From contig JBAIAA010000702.1 of assembly GCA_037893245.1 (NCBI GenBank), forward strand, positions 806,001-870,000: a stretch of DNA of 64,000 nt, read 5' to 3'. This DNA comes from Crossaster papposus. Its lineage: Eukaryota; Echinodermata; Asteroidea; Velatida; Solasteridae. The translations under genes and the position numbers were made by a program. The notes under the pieces were generated by a model. It worked only from the letters and a program-made list of their open reading frames with translations. It made no database searches and had not been told where the DNA came from. Each line of letters begins with the position of its first letter. Position 1 is the stretch's first letter. Below are positions 25,201 through 40,200 of this stretch, one piece after another.

Positions 25201-28200
25201 TGGGACCCGATTAAAAAAATATATATTTTGGGGGTTGTTTTCATGTTTGGGTCTATTTTTTGGGTGGCGACTTTCATTCTGTGCAAAGATTACCACAAAG
25301 TTTGTTTCTTGGTGAATGACAGTGGTGGTTCAACTTGTTTAAACAGATCAAACCTGCTTCTGGTTATGATACCGGTAGCAAAAGCGGCACCAGACGGCAT
25401 CGACCTAAAAAGATACTGGCCTAGCCAAGGTTTGCATTACTACAGCCTTTGCCACTTGCACTGTCACACTCACAGCTTTTATGAGGTCTTGGCATAATAA
25501 CCAACATCGTGATTTGTTTACTTATAAAGTACAACTGTGGTCCATAGCAACACAAACAGGACAACATGTAGCAAATATTACAGAGAAAATTAAATGTCAT
25601 GCTGAATTTGACTTTACAATATGCACCGGTACAGTACTTTAGCCAAAAGACTGCTAATTATGCTTACATGCATACAGTATCTGCTTTGAAGCAATACCTT
25701 ATTGATACCAATAGCTGACATTTTTGGACTTTGTTGAACCATTGTTTTTTTTAACTGACTTGCTCTACCTTCGGCCATGCACCATTCATTTAGGTTTTAA
25801 TTATTGTTCTCTTTCCCCCACCTCGGCAAAATTGTGCAAAGAATCAGGCACTTTCATTTTAAGTACATTTACAACCCAACATTTTACATTAGGAAAGGGA
25901 TGATGTGATTCTGGGTCAAGTCGTTAAGATTCAAATTCACGATCCACTGGATTCACTTTCACTCAACCCAGGATGTGAATTTACATGTAGACCGAGGATT
26001 TGAATTTAGAGCATTTTGATGTCATTTTGCGAGTCTTTTGTTGAAATCACATTCTGCTACTTAAGGACCGTGTTTGCTTTGAATGCCAAATCACACCATG
26101 CCCTTTCCTATAGTGAGACAAAAGAAATGTCAATTGAAGGAATCCAATGATAATTCAAATTATAGATTTTCCTGTAGATTTTGTCAGAGTTTTAAGTCCA
26201 TCACAAGTTCATCACAAATCTTTCAGTCTCGAGTCAGTAGCTATTCTAATGAACTAAAACATTCCTTTGTCATTGTTCAACCAGTTACTTGTGACATTAT
26301 GGCATTATGAACGGATTTGTGACTGGAATTGTGAAAGGACTTGCAGGGAATCGAATACAACTCTAGATTTTGTGGATAACAGAACCGCGACAAAAATGCA
26401 ACACAGCCAAAAAAGATAAGCAATCTATTTATCATAAAATCCTAGACTCGAACTGAACCATGAACATGTATGTAACACCACATCAATAAAAAATAAAAAA
26501 AGCGCCTCCCCAAAGCAACAAAAACAAAATTCAAATCCGATGTGGTTACCAGCTGAATGCCTACCTGATCTGCCACAATCTGCACAGGATACCAGTTGTT
26601 CCTGTGTGCCTCCTTTGTTTCGATAGGTGTCCCCTAGGCAGAAGTCACAATAGTTGTTCGGTTCGGCAATCCCCTTGATCATTTTCTTCTTGGCTAAAAA
26701 TAATAATAAAAATATTGCAGAAGTCAACCCTGAAAAGGCATCATGTGATTTTTCATTCAAAGCGGACGTGGTCCTCAGGATATGATTTCAACAAAAGATT
26801 TCCAAAATCACATCCAAACGCTTAATTCACATCTTTGCTAGAGGTCCAAATTTACATCCTGAGTTACATGTAAGTGATGTGAATCCAGTGGATGTGAATT
26901 TGAATCTTAACGACTTAACCCAGGATGTGAAGTTGGAGCATTTGGATGTGATTTTAGGAATCTTTTATTGAAATCACATCCTGCTAAAGACAGTGTCCGC
27001 TTTGAATACAAAATCACATCGTGACATTTCCTAGTGCAAGTTGTCCAGTATAAGTCATTTGGCAGGCTAGGCTATTCAAATAGATACATGGTGACCTAAC
27101 AAATGCAACACTTTTTGTTATAGTCAGGGTTGTAGTAGAGTCCCTGTAAGTCCGTTCACAAGTCCTTTCGTGAAGCCAGTCACAAGTCCTTTCGTGAAGC
27201 CAGTCACAAGTAACTGGATGAACAATGACAAAGGAATGCTTTTGTCAAAGCTGATTTGAATAGCTTGTGATTTTAATTGGAACTGAAGGACTTGTGATGG
27301 ACTTGCAGAGACTTGCAGGGACTTGTGATGGACTCGACTACATCCCTGGTAATAGTGTATGACCCTGAGCTTTGGACCTGTATGTTATAATTATGTAAGT
27401 AGTGTGAAACACAATAATTTGTCACCCTTTTCTACAGTAGTTACCAGTAGTTGAAGTAGGTTAGTAAATGTTTGTGAGTACAATGGTAATAATAATTTTG
27501 TGAGGTAACACATGAATTGTTCCATTACATGAGGTGCATGTAAAGCCGAGTGGAACGTATCAACTTTCATCAAATGAAATTATTCTTTTTAACCAGTTCG
27601 CGCCGGTTAAAATACACGCAAAGTTTTTCCCAGATTCAAAACGGATGACGCATAAACATGTCACGAGCAAGGCTGGAAATGTCTGTCAGTAGCGAGCAAT
27701 GCCGGAAAAGCGTGGGTGTGCGTGGGTATTTCGTTAAAACTAATCCTACGCCTCGGCTCTGTGATGTTAAAATAATCTTGTTAAAATAATCGAGGGTGCA
27801 GGTCTAAAAGGGTGTGACTGAACCCTTGCTATCATGGGTGCTGGTCTGAAGAAGAGTGGCTGAACAATAGATATCCAGGAAGCAGGTCTGAAAGGGGGTT
27901 ACTGAACCCTGGATATCCTGGGTGCAGTTTGATGAAGGGGTAAGACTGAACCCTGGACTTCCTACATGTATGTGCAGGTCTGAAGGAGTGTAAATGAACC
28001 CTGGATATCTTGGGTGCAGGTCTGACGGGGTGTGATTGAACCCTAGATATTCTGGGTACATGTCTGAAGGGGTGCGATTAAACCCTGGATATCCTGGGTA
28101 CAGGTCTAAAGGGGTGTGATTAGACCCTGAATATTCTGGGTGCAGGTCCGAGGGGGTGTACCCTGGATATCCTGTGTGCCGGTTTTGAGGGGTGTGGTAG

Positions 28201-31200
28201 AACCCTGGATATCCTGGGTGCATGTCTAAAGGGGTGTGGTTGAACCCTGGACATCCTGGGTGCAGGTTGGTGAAGGGGTATGACTGCACCCTGGACATCC
28301 TGGGTGCAGGTTGATGAAGGGGTATGAATAAACCCTGAATATTCTGGGTGCAGGTCTCAAGGGGTATGACTGAACCCTGAATATTCTGGGTGCAGGTCCA
28401 AAGGGGTGCGATTTAATCCTGGATTATGGATAACAATGATTTCAAATCTCCGGGTGTGAGATTTAACCCTAGATATCCTGGGTGCAGATCGAAAGGTGTA
28501 ACTTTACTACCCTAGATATCCTGAGTGCACACATATTGCATACCATGGATATTTACAGGTCAGTTTGCATGTTAATGTGAACAAAATGTTTCTTCTACAC
28601 AGGGAAAACACACTGATCAATTTACATGTCAAAATTACTCTACACAAAGCCACAAAAATGAAAAGCACAAACGTTTTAAGGGACAACATCTAGGATAAAA
28701 CTACATAAATGTTAATTTGATAAAAAAGTTGACAAACAGACAGAAACCATGATTGCAAACCATGTAAACCATGTATTATATAACTGACATATGAATCCTT
28801 GTCCTTTGATTGGTGGAACTCAAATCACGTGACATTCATTATTGCTGCCATTCATGCCGTGCTCAAAAAGTCCTATTTGCCCATTGTGAATGGGATTTAC
28901 GGTAATTCTAAGACGCACATTTGCAAATGACTATCTTTTGTTATTTTCTTCAAAATGACAGTAAGCCAGACGGAATAATTTCACAGGGAGTTTAGATAAT
29001 TAAAATCCTTACAATTACAGTATTTTGGTTGGTTAGTTTTTGGACAGTTGCAAAAGGTATGTATACGTAGTTCACCTCAAGGTGATTGATCAGTGATCAC
29101 CCACCTTTTACAATTCCAAATAATTTATGTTTTACGTAGTGTTGATGAGGTCGGTTTTTAGAAATAATCCTGAAAAATAAATGCTAGGACTAGCTTATTT
29201 GGATATCAAAATGGCCCATTATTACAGATGGTACCCGATATGGGCAAAACTGGCTTGTCCGCAGGAGCTTCATTGTAAATAAGTATAAGACAGAAACTAC
29301 ATGTAGGTGTAAGAAGTTCCCGTGGACAAGCCAGTTTTGCATACATGTACCGGTACCTTATAATGTAATGGGGCATATCTTGAGATTTAATAAAGCTGCT
29401 GACCTAGTATTTTTTAAAGATTATTTCTAAACACCGTACTCATCAACACTACCGCTACATGTACTTGGTGTAGATAACCACAAATTATCTGGAGCTGTAC
29501 CGGAAGGAGGCAGGTGAGCCATCACCCTGAACTTGGGTTACCACCCTGTATCAAGCTCTCTCTCTATTCATGAAACATAAATGTACTACTAGCCTTGATT
29601 GCCAAGTACTGAATATTAATAATATTGATCGTCTTGAACCAAGGCTAAGATTACCAGGTAAGATACACCATTTGCAGATTTCAAAAACAAAATTACAACC
29701 GAATTATTAAGAAATATCTTACTTATTCTAAAGTAAATAATGATTCAAGGCATCCAGCAAAATGATTGCGCTAGATATCCTTTGTTTCAAAAAATAGAAT
29801 TTTATTGAACAAAAGTCCTGAGAACAAGAACAACTGTCTGATGCCGGTTGAAAACAAACACAATTTTTCTTGCTTCGGATAGGTCAGTTAAACGATATTT
29901 AATAAAAAATACAACCCCCCAAATCCACCCATTCCTGATAATTAAAGCAATTACCAAAGGTGTATCCTACCTTTAAGTAGACAACTGTTCTTACAAAATA
30001 AGCACACAAACCCTCGCTTCGTAGAATCAAGTTAATTAGATCATACACCATTGATAATTGCTTGAATGATCCCAAATGGGCAGATTTGGGGGGTTGTACT
30101 TTATCAAATAACTGACATGTCCAAGTTTTACAATCATGGATGCTGAGAAAAGCTAGAAAAAACGGCGTTCGTTTTCAACCGGCGTCGGGCAGTGGTTCTT
30201 ATGTTGTTCTTGTTGTTTTTGTTGTTCGCCGTCCAGCGATCGTTTTCATATAAAATTCAATTTGTTGAAACAATTACAGGATATTTTGTAGCGTACTCAT
30301 TTTGCTGGATACCTACAATCGTTATTTACTTTCAAATAAAGTAAGGTATTTCTTATTTATTTCTTTCAAATTTTGATATCAGCAATTGGTGTATCCTACC
30401 GTTACCTTTAAGAGCCAGAATTCCATTGGATTGTTATGCTATTAAAGTTAACAACAGCTACATGTATATCAATCACAAACAACGTACATGATATGGAGTT
30501 GTGGTTGGTAAGCTGGTTTTAGCAGGTTTTTTTGTGTGTGCTAAAACTAAAAGCATGTTTTGTGCTTAAGCAACTCTATGAAAGTGGCTCCAACTGTCTT
30601 ACATTCTGTACGTGTTACTATTAGTGCCCGAGTGCAAAAGTCAAGTGCTATAGTACATGATTAGTGAAAGCTTGCATAAAATCAGCCGTCAATCTTAATA
30701 CGTCATGCCATTAATAGACAGAGCAAATTCCAGTGCGGTCAGACAGACAATAAAAAGAGTGAAGGTCTTTTTAAACAAGAACTAAATACATTTGTATGTA
30801 AGCAGCCAGAAAGATGATAGTAACAAAAGGTGTTAAAGATCAAATGAGAGCCGTGAGGTGCATTCAATGGTTAGTGGTGTTTTAACGTCCTAGGCATTAA
30901 TTTGGTGTCCAGTTAATTTTCATAGGCCAGCGTAAAGATACTGCATACTAGAGTTTACTCAAGTACATTGTACCTGTAATATTTTGTAGTATAGGTTTTC
31001 CTGATCAAGTTCGTATGAAATGCATTCAAATTCGTTTTTTAATGTACGTATTCAAGCGTTTTTTGTCATATAGCTAATTCTGTACTTTCGGATAGGTCAG
31101 TTAAACGATATTTAATAAAAAATACAACCCCCCAAATCCACCCATTCCTGATAATTAAAGCAATTACCAAAGGTGTATCCTACCTTTAAGTAGACAACTG

Positions 31201-34200
31201 TTCTTACAAAATAAGCACACAAACCCTCGCTTCGTAGAATCAAGTTAATTAGATCATACACCATTGATAATTGCTTGAATGATCCCAAATGGGCAGATTT
31301 GGGGGGTTGTACTTTATCAAATAACTGACATGTCCAAGTTTTACAATCATGGATGCTGAGAAAAGCTAGAAAAAACGGCGTTCGTTTTCAACCGGCGTCG
31401 GGCAGTGGTTCTTATGTTGTTCTTGTTGTTTTTGTTGTTCGCCGTCCAGCGATCGTTTTCATATAAAATTCAATTTGTTGAAACAATTACAGGATATTTT
31501 GTAGCGTACTCATTTTGCTGGATACCTACAATCGTTATTTACTTTCAAATAAAGTAAGGTATTTCTTATTTATTTCTTTCAAATTTTGATATCAGCAATT
31601 GGTGTATCCTACCGTTACCTTTAAGAGCCAGAATTCCATTGGATTGTTATGCTATTAAAGTTAACAACAGCTACATGTATATCAATCACAAACAACGTAC
31701 ATGATATGGAGTTGTGGTTGGTAAGCTGGTTTTAGCAGGTTTTTTTGTGTGTGCTAAAACTAAAAGCATGTTTTGTGCTTAAGCAACTCTATGAAAGTGG
31801 CTCCAACTGTCTTACATTCTGTACGTGTTACTATTAGTGCCCGAGTGCAAAAGTCAAGTGCTATAGTACATGATTAGTGAAAGCTTGCATAAAATCAGCC
31901 GTCAATCTTAATACGTCATGCCATTAATAGACAGAGCAAATTCCAGTGCGGTCAGACAGACAATAAAAAGAGTGAAGGTCTTTTTAAACAAGAACTAAAT
32001 ACATTTGTATGTAAGCAGCCAGAAAGATGATAGTAACAAAAGGTGTTAAAGATCAAATGAGAGCCGTGAGGTGCATTCAATGGTTAGTGGTGTTTTAACG
32101 TCCTAGGCATTAATTTGGTGTCCAGTTAATTTTCATAGGCCAGCGTAAAGATACTGCATACTAGAGTTTACTCAAGTACATTGTACCTGTAATATTTTGT
32201 AGTATAGGTTTTCCTGATCAAGTTCGTATGAAATGCATTCAAATTCGTTTTTTAATGTACGTATTCAAGCGTTTTTTGTCATATAGCTAATTCTGTACTT
32301 TCTTATTCAATTTTAAGTCATTCAATTTCGTTTAGAGACATTCAAATTAGTTAGACATTTAAAATCGTTTGCAAATTTCAATGTGTAGATTGTTAATTTG
32401 GATGGTTATTTTGGTTAAATCGCATAACGTACAAATGTAAGAATATTTTGTGCGTACTCGGAAAACAAAATTTAATGACGATTTGGGGCAGCATTCAAAT
32501 TCGTGCAAAACCTAATGAAGGCGGTGAAGAAATTGGATGCTTATTTGCCGAAATTGATCAGGTACATATTAAGGTTAAAAAAGCTGGACCCAATTTCATG
32601 GCTCTGCTAACTACAAAATATCGTGCTTACAATCACCATTTTGTGCTAACCTTGCTAGCAGAAAGGTTTTGTGCTTACCCTGTAATCACAGAATCCTTAG
32701 TTACGGGATGTACATTATGCATGTGCAAATTGTGCAAACATTTCTCGCTAATGCTTGAAATACGCTTGCCGTAAGCAGGCAATTTTCTGCTACCGTATGG
32801 TGAGCAGGTAATTTTCGTTAACAGTAAGCAGAGTCAAAAAATGGGGCCCAATTTGGTTGGTCTTTTTTTAACGGTGCAGGTGGTAGCAGCAGTGGTTGTG
32901 ATGGTGTGCAGACGTTGTTGTTGTTGACTTACGTGGCTCGGTGGGCTCCAATGGGGAAGGTTGGGACTGCTCATCTGAGCCAGCCTCTATATCCTGGTGG
33001 TAGTGGTTCATGTGATAACTCAAGCCGGGCCTGTTCTTGTAGCGTTTGCCGCACACTAGAATGCGTTAATGGAAGAAGGGGGACGGACAAAACTAATGTC
33101 AGACTAGGGCTGTGCATCGGAACCGGGTACTCGAGTACCCGACCGTTGATGTCAGGAACCGATTACAGATTATGGAATCGAGTACCCGTACAATGTAGCT
33201 AATTTTACAAACTTTTCAGACGATGAAAGCAAAAGGTTTTTAATGACATTCGATGCAAAATTTAAAAATGAAACTAGGCTACCGGTACACACATTTATAT
33301 TTCAAATGATGATGCTCAAGAATTTGCAGTTTTCACCTTAAGGTAAAGCTCACTGTACAAACACTTCTATCTTGATGTAATTAGCTCACTGATTTGGCAG
33401 TCACAGTGCAGATTTACAAGCTGAATAGGAACTACTGAGATTTCTGTGTAGGGTTTCTGTTCTCTGCTTATCTGTAATCAAGTACCGGGTTCCCAAGTTA
33501 CGCATAAATGCACACCCCTACATGTACAGTACCGCTTACCTTTAACCAGTTCGTGCCGGAGGACATACCGGTACATGTATATAAACGCAAAGTTTTCCCC
33601 AGATTCAAAACGGATGAGGCATAAACACGCCACGAGCAAGGCCGAAAATGTCTGTCAGCAGCTTGTGCTTCCTGGTACTATTGGCCTGAACTCGCCTCGG
33701 ATCAAGTTTTGTTAAAAATAATCCCGCGCCTCGGCTCGGTGATTTTAAAATAATCACGGCGCGAACTGGTTAATAATGCATGGAACATGATACAACATGT
33801 ACACTTATAGTGAATCAATGTTTGCATTTATAAGGATTTAGTATCATGCTCCATGCAAAGGTGAGCGGTATTGTATATCGAGACCTGTTTTGCCACAACG
33901 ATCGAGGATCTCCTATTGTGTTTCTCTTTGTTCTTGTACTATAACCTAACCCCATAGACTTATTGTACACTTTAACGACAGAGGACAAAATTCAACAAAA
34001 GCCCGAGGACTGTTTGCACCTATTTTTCTTATGTCTTTGGGGGTTATGTAGTACATGAACCTACAAAGCCAAGACTAGGGGGTTTCCCTCGTCCTCCAAA
34101 AAAGTGTTCGGGAGACTAATGTATGTCTAATTCGTTGTCTAATTAGGACTGTAGATATTTGTTATTACTTTGGTGAAATACTTACAAATGCTAGTTCATA

Positions 34201-37200
34201 CTTCACGCAAAAGCGAATGCAACGCAAAATTTGACATCGCGAAGCATTCGCTGCAAACATTTGCCGGAGTCAAGTCAACTTTTGCTAATTTGCAGCACAA
34301 AAATTCCCTGTTACATGTACATGTACGTGACTACGTCACAAATTTGCGTTCGCTTTCTAGCCGAGTATGAACTGGCCTAAATTGTAGAAGATCCAAATCC
34401 TCCTTTAGGCCTGCGGTATTTTATACACATACGTACATGTACAATGTATGTACAATTTTTGTCTCAATGACTTTGTCGGGCGGGAATGTTGTAGATACTC
34501 ATAAGTGAATAAATACGTGATACCCTGTACGCATACATTTTCAGGTGTACATGTATGTTCTACTTGTATACTGTAGAATACCTGCATACATGTGTACGAC
34601 ATCTTGTGTCACTCGACAAAATCAGTTTGAATTTGATTCCAGAAAGCTGCGTGATACGTTGCACGACTTTGCCGCGTAAATATACACAATCATTTGTCTT
34701 CATTGTCACGCTTCAAAGTCACCTACCGGTACACCATGTATGTATACATGTATGTGTAAATTGGCCTTCAGAATATTTTACCACATGACAAAACTATATG
34801 TAAACTTATCAAACATGTCAAAGAAAAACAGATGAAGGTATAAAACCGTGTACTCTTGTGGGCAATAAGCCAGTTTGGTGCGGTATCTCGAAGTACGGTA
34901 CATGTACATGTAGTCCAGGTCAGATGTTATTCGGGATACAATTCCTTATGTGATGTTACGCAAATGCCCATTCAAATTGGAAATATAACAAGCATTCTGT
35001 AACCATCTCCTTGTGCGTCCATACGCGTTTGATATTCCAATGACTTGTGACCCTTACCAATGTGCAAATGTACTGAAATACCAAACTTCCTTATAAAATT
35101 ATAATTATCTGGATAAAAAAAATAAAAAATACTGCAGTACAGAATTATAAAATTCAAAAGTCGCTTAACCCTAATAATCTCCATCCAGTCAAACTCCAAC
35201 ACCAGGTTTTGTTAGAATCTGTTAGGTTGGGTAATGGACCCCTAAACTGTTAGTCTTTTACACTGGGTTAGACTATACCGGTACGGTGCTTTCACACTGT
35301 TCAAAATCTCGGGGTTGGAACCGGTTCCAACCCCGAGATTTTATCAACCCTTTTCACTACTAAAATTTCCGGATTAAAATTACATTTTTCGTCGTGAACC
35401 GTGTCAAAAATGGTAGTGTGAATCGCCCCGAGTTGAGTTTGCTTACCACCGATCCGTGTTGAGTTGTGGCGCGAAATCCTACGAAAATCTTGGTTTCAAC
35501 ACGGTTGGTTTCAACACCGTTCGAAACTGAGATAGTGTGAAAACGCCTTATATATGTGTACGGTACATGTACCGGTACGTGTACCGGCACCTTAGGGTCG
35601 GTTAACCTAACAAAACAGCCTACACGCATCTCTAACTCGGTAGTCTTGGTTCCAAGACATTCCTAGGGTGATTAACATACCGGTAGTACATATGTACCCA
35701 GCTACCCAGCCTATCGTATACTGACTGCGCGCATTTCAACAAGTGTCTGTCTTTTCATGGTTTTTCATTCTGAATCAGGGTAAAAATACAACAGTTTTCG
35801 GTCATGCCGACTAGGTGTGTAGCTGCTAGGTGTAGCAAAACTACTAAGGATGAAGTAAGGCTTCATTTGTTTCCGGCTAATCCTAAATATGGGAGGATTT
35901 GGACAGCCAAAGTAAAGCTCACCAGAGCGAAGTGGTCCCGGACGGGCCTAGTGATTTTCGGCCCTCTGCAGTGAACATTTTGAGCGGTCGTGCTTCGACC
36001 TATAGAGCGCCTAGAGGGACCCCATCTTTATCCTCGCTCGAGTCCGTGTCTGAATAAGAAATACTGTGATTCGAATCAGACGAATCAGTACTGTTTTCGT
36101 CGGATTCACCAAAAACCGAGGAAGAACTTCACGATCGTCCATGTGAAATTCAATTACCGTGCACAAAGCGTACGCGATTCGTACACTGTGTGTGCATCAA
36201 CACACAACAATGTGCGTACGTGGCCACGCGAACCCGTCTCGTACAGGTCTAGACGTCGCATGCCGACTATCGAGAATTCGTCCGGGTCCTGCCTCGGTTT
36301 ACGTCACTCATTTTTAGAAAACTGACTCGCATGAAGGCACTCTTTGCAATACCTTTATGTACTTCTCCCAGCTGGCATTAGTGGAGATATCAAACCGAAG
36401 AAGACTAAGTCAAACATCTCAAATAGAGTCAATGAACCCATATAAATGGAAGATTTTTTGGAGCGGCAAAGAGAGAGAACCTTCGTTTTCTTTTCATTGA
36501 AAGTTATCAGCCAGTCGTTTCCCCATCTCAAAACCTTGTCTAGATCCCTATCAAGAGTGTCAGCCACCTCACTGCGATATTAGTATTAGAGGAGTTAGGA
36601 GAAACACAGTAGAGAGTCGAGTCGTCAGCATACAAAAAAAGTATGTACATACGTACATGTACACTATAGCGAACTCAGACAAAACAAAATCAGGCAGATT
36701 GTCGATATACAGACAGACAGAATATACATACTGTACGTCCCACAAAAAAGTTAATTCTGACAATAAGGGTTAATTTGACCAAGATACATATTTTACCAAC
36801 AAGTAAGAGCAAAACGTTTTCCAGTGATCTTGATTGCACTCTTCCAGTCTTGAATTACTGAGCACCGCTGTTTGGAAAATGTTGTGTAAATATCCTTTTG
36901 GGACAGTTCATGATCAGACATGAGCAGCACATTCAGATTTGGCTCGAGGGAAAAATAATCGTTTGAAAACATTTGATGTTGGTAATATTTACATACCGGT
37001 ATGTATTCAGTTAAGTACACTGCTGGCAATCCGCAGCAAGTACTTTGTATGGAATCGAGGTGTGGCACGGTAGGAGAGTCACTTCATGTTGGTCAGGCAC
37101 AGTCCCAGCTTCGTTCCAACATACTTCTCTCGTTAAACTACGGCTTACACGCCTATTGAATTGTTATTGAAACTGTATAATGTCTTCCGAAGACCAACCA

Positions 37201-40200
37201 GCTACCAAGGACGGCATCAGGGCAATGCTTGCAGAGTTTGCACACGTTTTCGATAATGAATTATCGAGCACCAAAGCAGAAGTGTTGGATTTACAATCGA
37301 AGACTTCTACGTTGTTGACTCAAAAGTCAAAAGTAACAACAAGACAACAATTCAAGGTACTGGAATCCAGGTTGCGAAGCAATAGATGCATTCACAGTAG
37401 ATTGTAAAGGAGAAAGCAACTGGGTAGTGCCCCCGATCTCATTAATACCTAGAATTCTGAAACACATGGAAACCTCAAAGTTATTAAAACGCTGGCTTGT
37501 CCATGTTGGATTTCAGCGCAATTTGGGCCGATGCTCTTTCCAGACAGTTTTAATCCAAAAAAGCGGTGACAGAAGTTTGTGAACTCCCCAGGCATTGTGG
37601 GAAATTTACACCTGGCAGAGGGGGGAATGCCGAGTTCCTTGCCAATATTATAAGGAGTAAGATTCTGGCAGTAAGGCTGGATTTCAGTATTGATTGAGAA
37701 TCGTGAACCTCGATCAAAGTATACGTGTTTTCTTTTCAGATTATATTTAAGTGGAATATGGGCACGGAAAGAAGAAGACAAGAATCAAGATTTGAGAGAA
37801 CTTTCACTGGAACTGCCCGACATCGTCCTCAAGGCACGAGCGGAATCCACAGTTTAGCAGTATTCTTACGCTTTCAACAACTGGTCTAAATGGGCAACGA
37901 ATTACGACAAGAGAAGCGACCCTACCCAAGTGACACTGTTAAAATCTACATGCGATGCTTTAAAAAGAACACTATCAAAACCTATCATGAAAAAAGAGTC
38001 AATTACACCCTTAATTATTTGGAATATACATGTAGTTGATTTGTACATTAAAGGTAGTATACACCATTTGCAGAAATCAAAAATATTTACTACTGAATTA
38101 TTAAGAAATACCTTACTCAATTGAAAGTAAATAATGATTCTAGGCATTCAGCAAAAGGATTGCGCTAGATACCCTGTAATTATTCAAAAAGAAATTTTAT
38201 AAAGAAAAATTGGCTCTCGCCGGATGGCGAGAGCGAAAAAACAAAGATAACATAAGAATAACTGCTTGACCCCGGTTGAAAACAAACGCTGTTTTTCGTG
38301 CTTTTCTCGGCATCCATGATTGTAAAACTTCGGAAAAGTCAGTTAAACGATATTTACTATGAAATACAACCCCCCAAATCTACCCATTCATGATAATTCA
38401 AGCAATTACCAATGGTGTATACTACCTTTAAGCCATCACCAGAAATAACGGAGGTCCATCTTATAGATTTAAAGATAGTAGTCATGTGCATGGTACATGT
38501 ACATAGCTTACACAGGGTTTTTGAGATACAGCAAGCTGTCGGCAATTCATCTGGGACACATCACCTTTAATGATGACGGGTTAAATCTAGATATTCCTTC
38601 GAGTAAATCACAGGCATACGGTACCACGAAGGTAGGTCTGTATTCTTCAGTAAGTATGATTCTCAATACTGCCCAGTAGAGTTACACCACTTTAGCACAG
38701 ATACCGGTACATGTACAGTACAAGACCCTAATTCTTTCGTTTTCCGTAATATATCGAAAACCAAAGCAGGATACAAGTTCAGAAAAATGAACCAACCTAC
38801 ATGTACCTGCTTACACCCGTGTGAGGAAAATCATTTTACAGGCACTAAGGCACCTACATGTAGTAGATGATGTATCCAAGTTTGGGGTACATAGCCTCAG
38901 AGCTGGAGGCGCCACTGCGGCAGCTCAAACAGGTGTACCAGACAGACTGTTTAAGAGGCATGGAAGGTGGAAGACAGAAAATACTAAAGACGCTTATGTA
39001 AAGGATAGTAGTCTGAAGGACCTATTGCCAGTCTCTAAATCACTATTTTATGTAGGTTAATGATTTTTGTTGGTGTAAATAATACAATTTTGTGATATTT
39101 TGCAGGGGAACTTTGGAACTAAGACTACTCCTGTCTGGGATGAGGTTACAACGCATGGAACAGACCTACTGTACGTTTCTCATCCACAGGGTAAATTTTT
39201 TCGTAGCCGGTTTGTAACGGTGTCTTTAGTTTTACTAAGAGTTGAACACAAAAATTATATTGCATGAATATATTAAGTAAATTTCAGATATTGATATGTG
39301 CAGAGTGACATGATCTTATACATAATAGCTTTAAGAGGAGTGTATATCGAGTGTACTAACACTATTCTGCATGGTTCAAACAATTGTCATAGGTTTCAAC
39401 GATGAGCTACATGTAGAAATGTATGTATTGTATCAATGAATCAGTTGCAAACTGTTTACTACATGTATGGTTTTGTTAAACAAGTGCGTCTTTTACGCAG
39501 CTCACCGAGTGAAATGAATTACACGAACACTACTGCAAATTGGTGTACAATTGTGTTTTATTGGCCTGAGAGTGGGTGTTAGGAAAGAATAATTGTGTGG
39601 CTTTTCTATTATAAGCCGTTAGCTGTTTTCCCCCTCCGTGTCCAATTACTGGTGGAGGCTTTTCCTTTTCTTAGGGCTTGTAACTGTCTTGATCTTGCAA
39701 TTTAAGAATTATTTTTCCTTCAGTCTAGTTTAGCAATGGCATCATCAGGACTGGCTGACGTCGTTGCTCAGTCAAAATAGGCCCTGGCCGAAACATTGGC
39801 TGGAGCTTTCCAGAACCTGCAATACCAGCAGGCTCCTGTCAAGTTGAGCAAGTTCACTGGTGCACCATGTAAACCGGGCGACTTAACCTTGAAAGAGTGG
39901 CTTGGCGACTTAGGTACCGGTACCTACGCAAGGCAGTCTCTTAGGAAAGGAATTGGTCAATACAGCAATAGATCATCTCGGAAGTGAAGCCAAGAAGGAG
40001 ATTTTTTGTTTCCCTGATAAAAAAAAGAAGATTTTGATCGGCTCTCAGCCTTACTGCTTGCGTTGAGTCAGTACAGTCATTGAATACTTTCTTTTGGGGG
40101 CTGGTCCAAGAAGAAGGCAAAGCCTTAGCTGAATATACGGTAGTAGGGTCCTGCTGCACATGTACATGTATGGCAAGATCGAGTCGGTTGCAGAAGGCAC

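Noticed and set aside
19879-26693. PHD fingers considered as transposon-borne
   Set aside because: Exons 6 to 9 join in perfect phase into the DPF-specific double PHD with the requiem domain and C2H2 finger upstream, so they are host exons, unlike the partial PHD at 10002.
27804-28298. 164-codon repeat protein on the minus strand
   Set aside because: Pure translation of a 42-bp minisatellite in an intron; no start context or splice support.
35800-36000. THAP fragment as a host THAP gene
   Set aside because: Frame damage, lack of the AVPTIF box and two further copies nearby mark it as transposon debris.
36793-37068. 91-codon minus-strand frame upstream of the LINE fragment
   Set aside because: No RT or endonuclease motif could be recognised; left unannotated.
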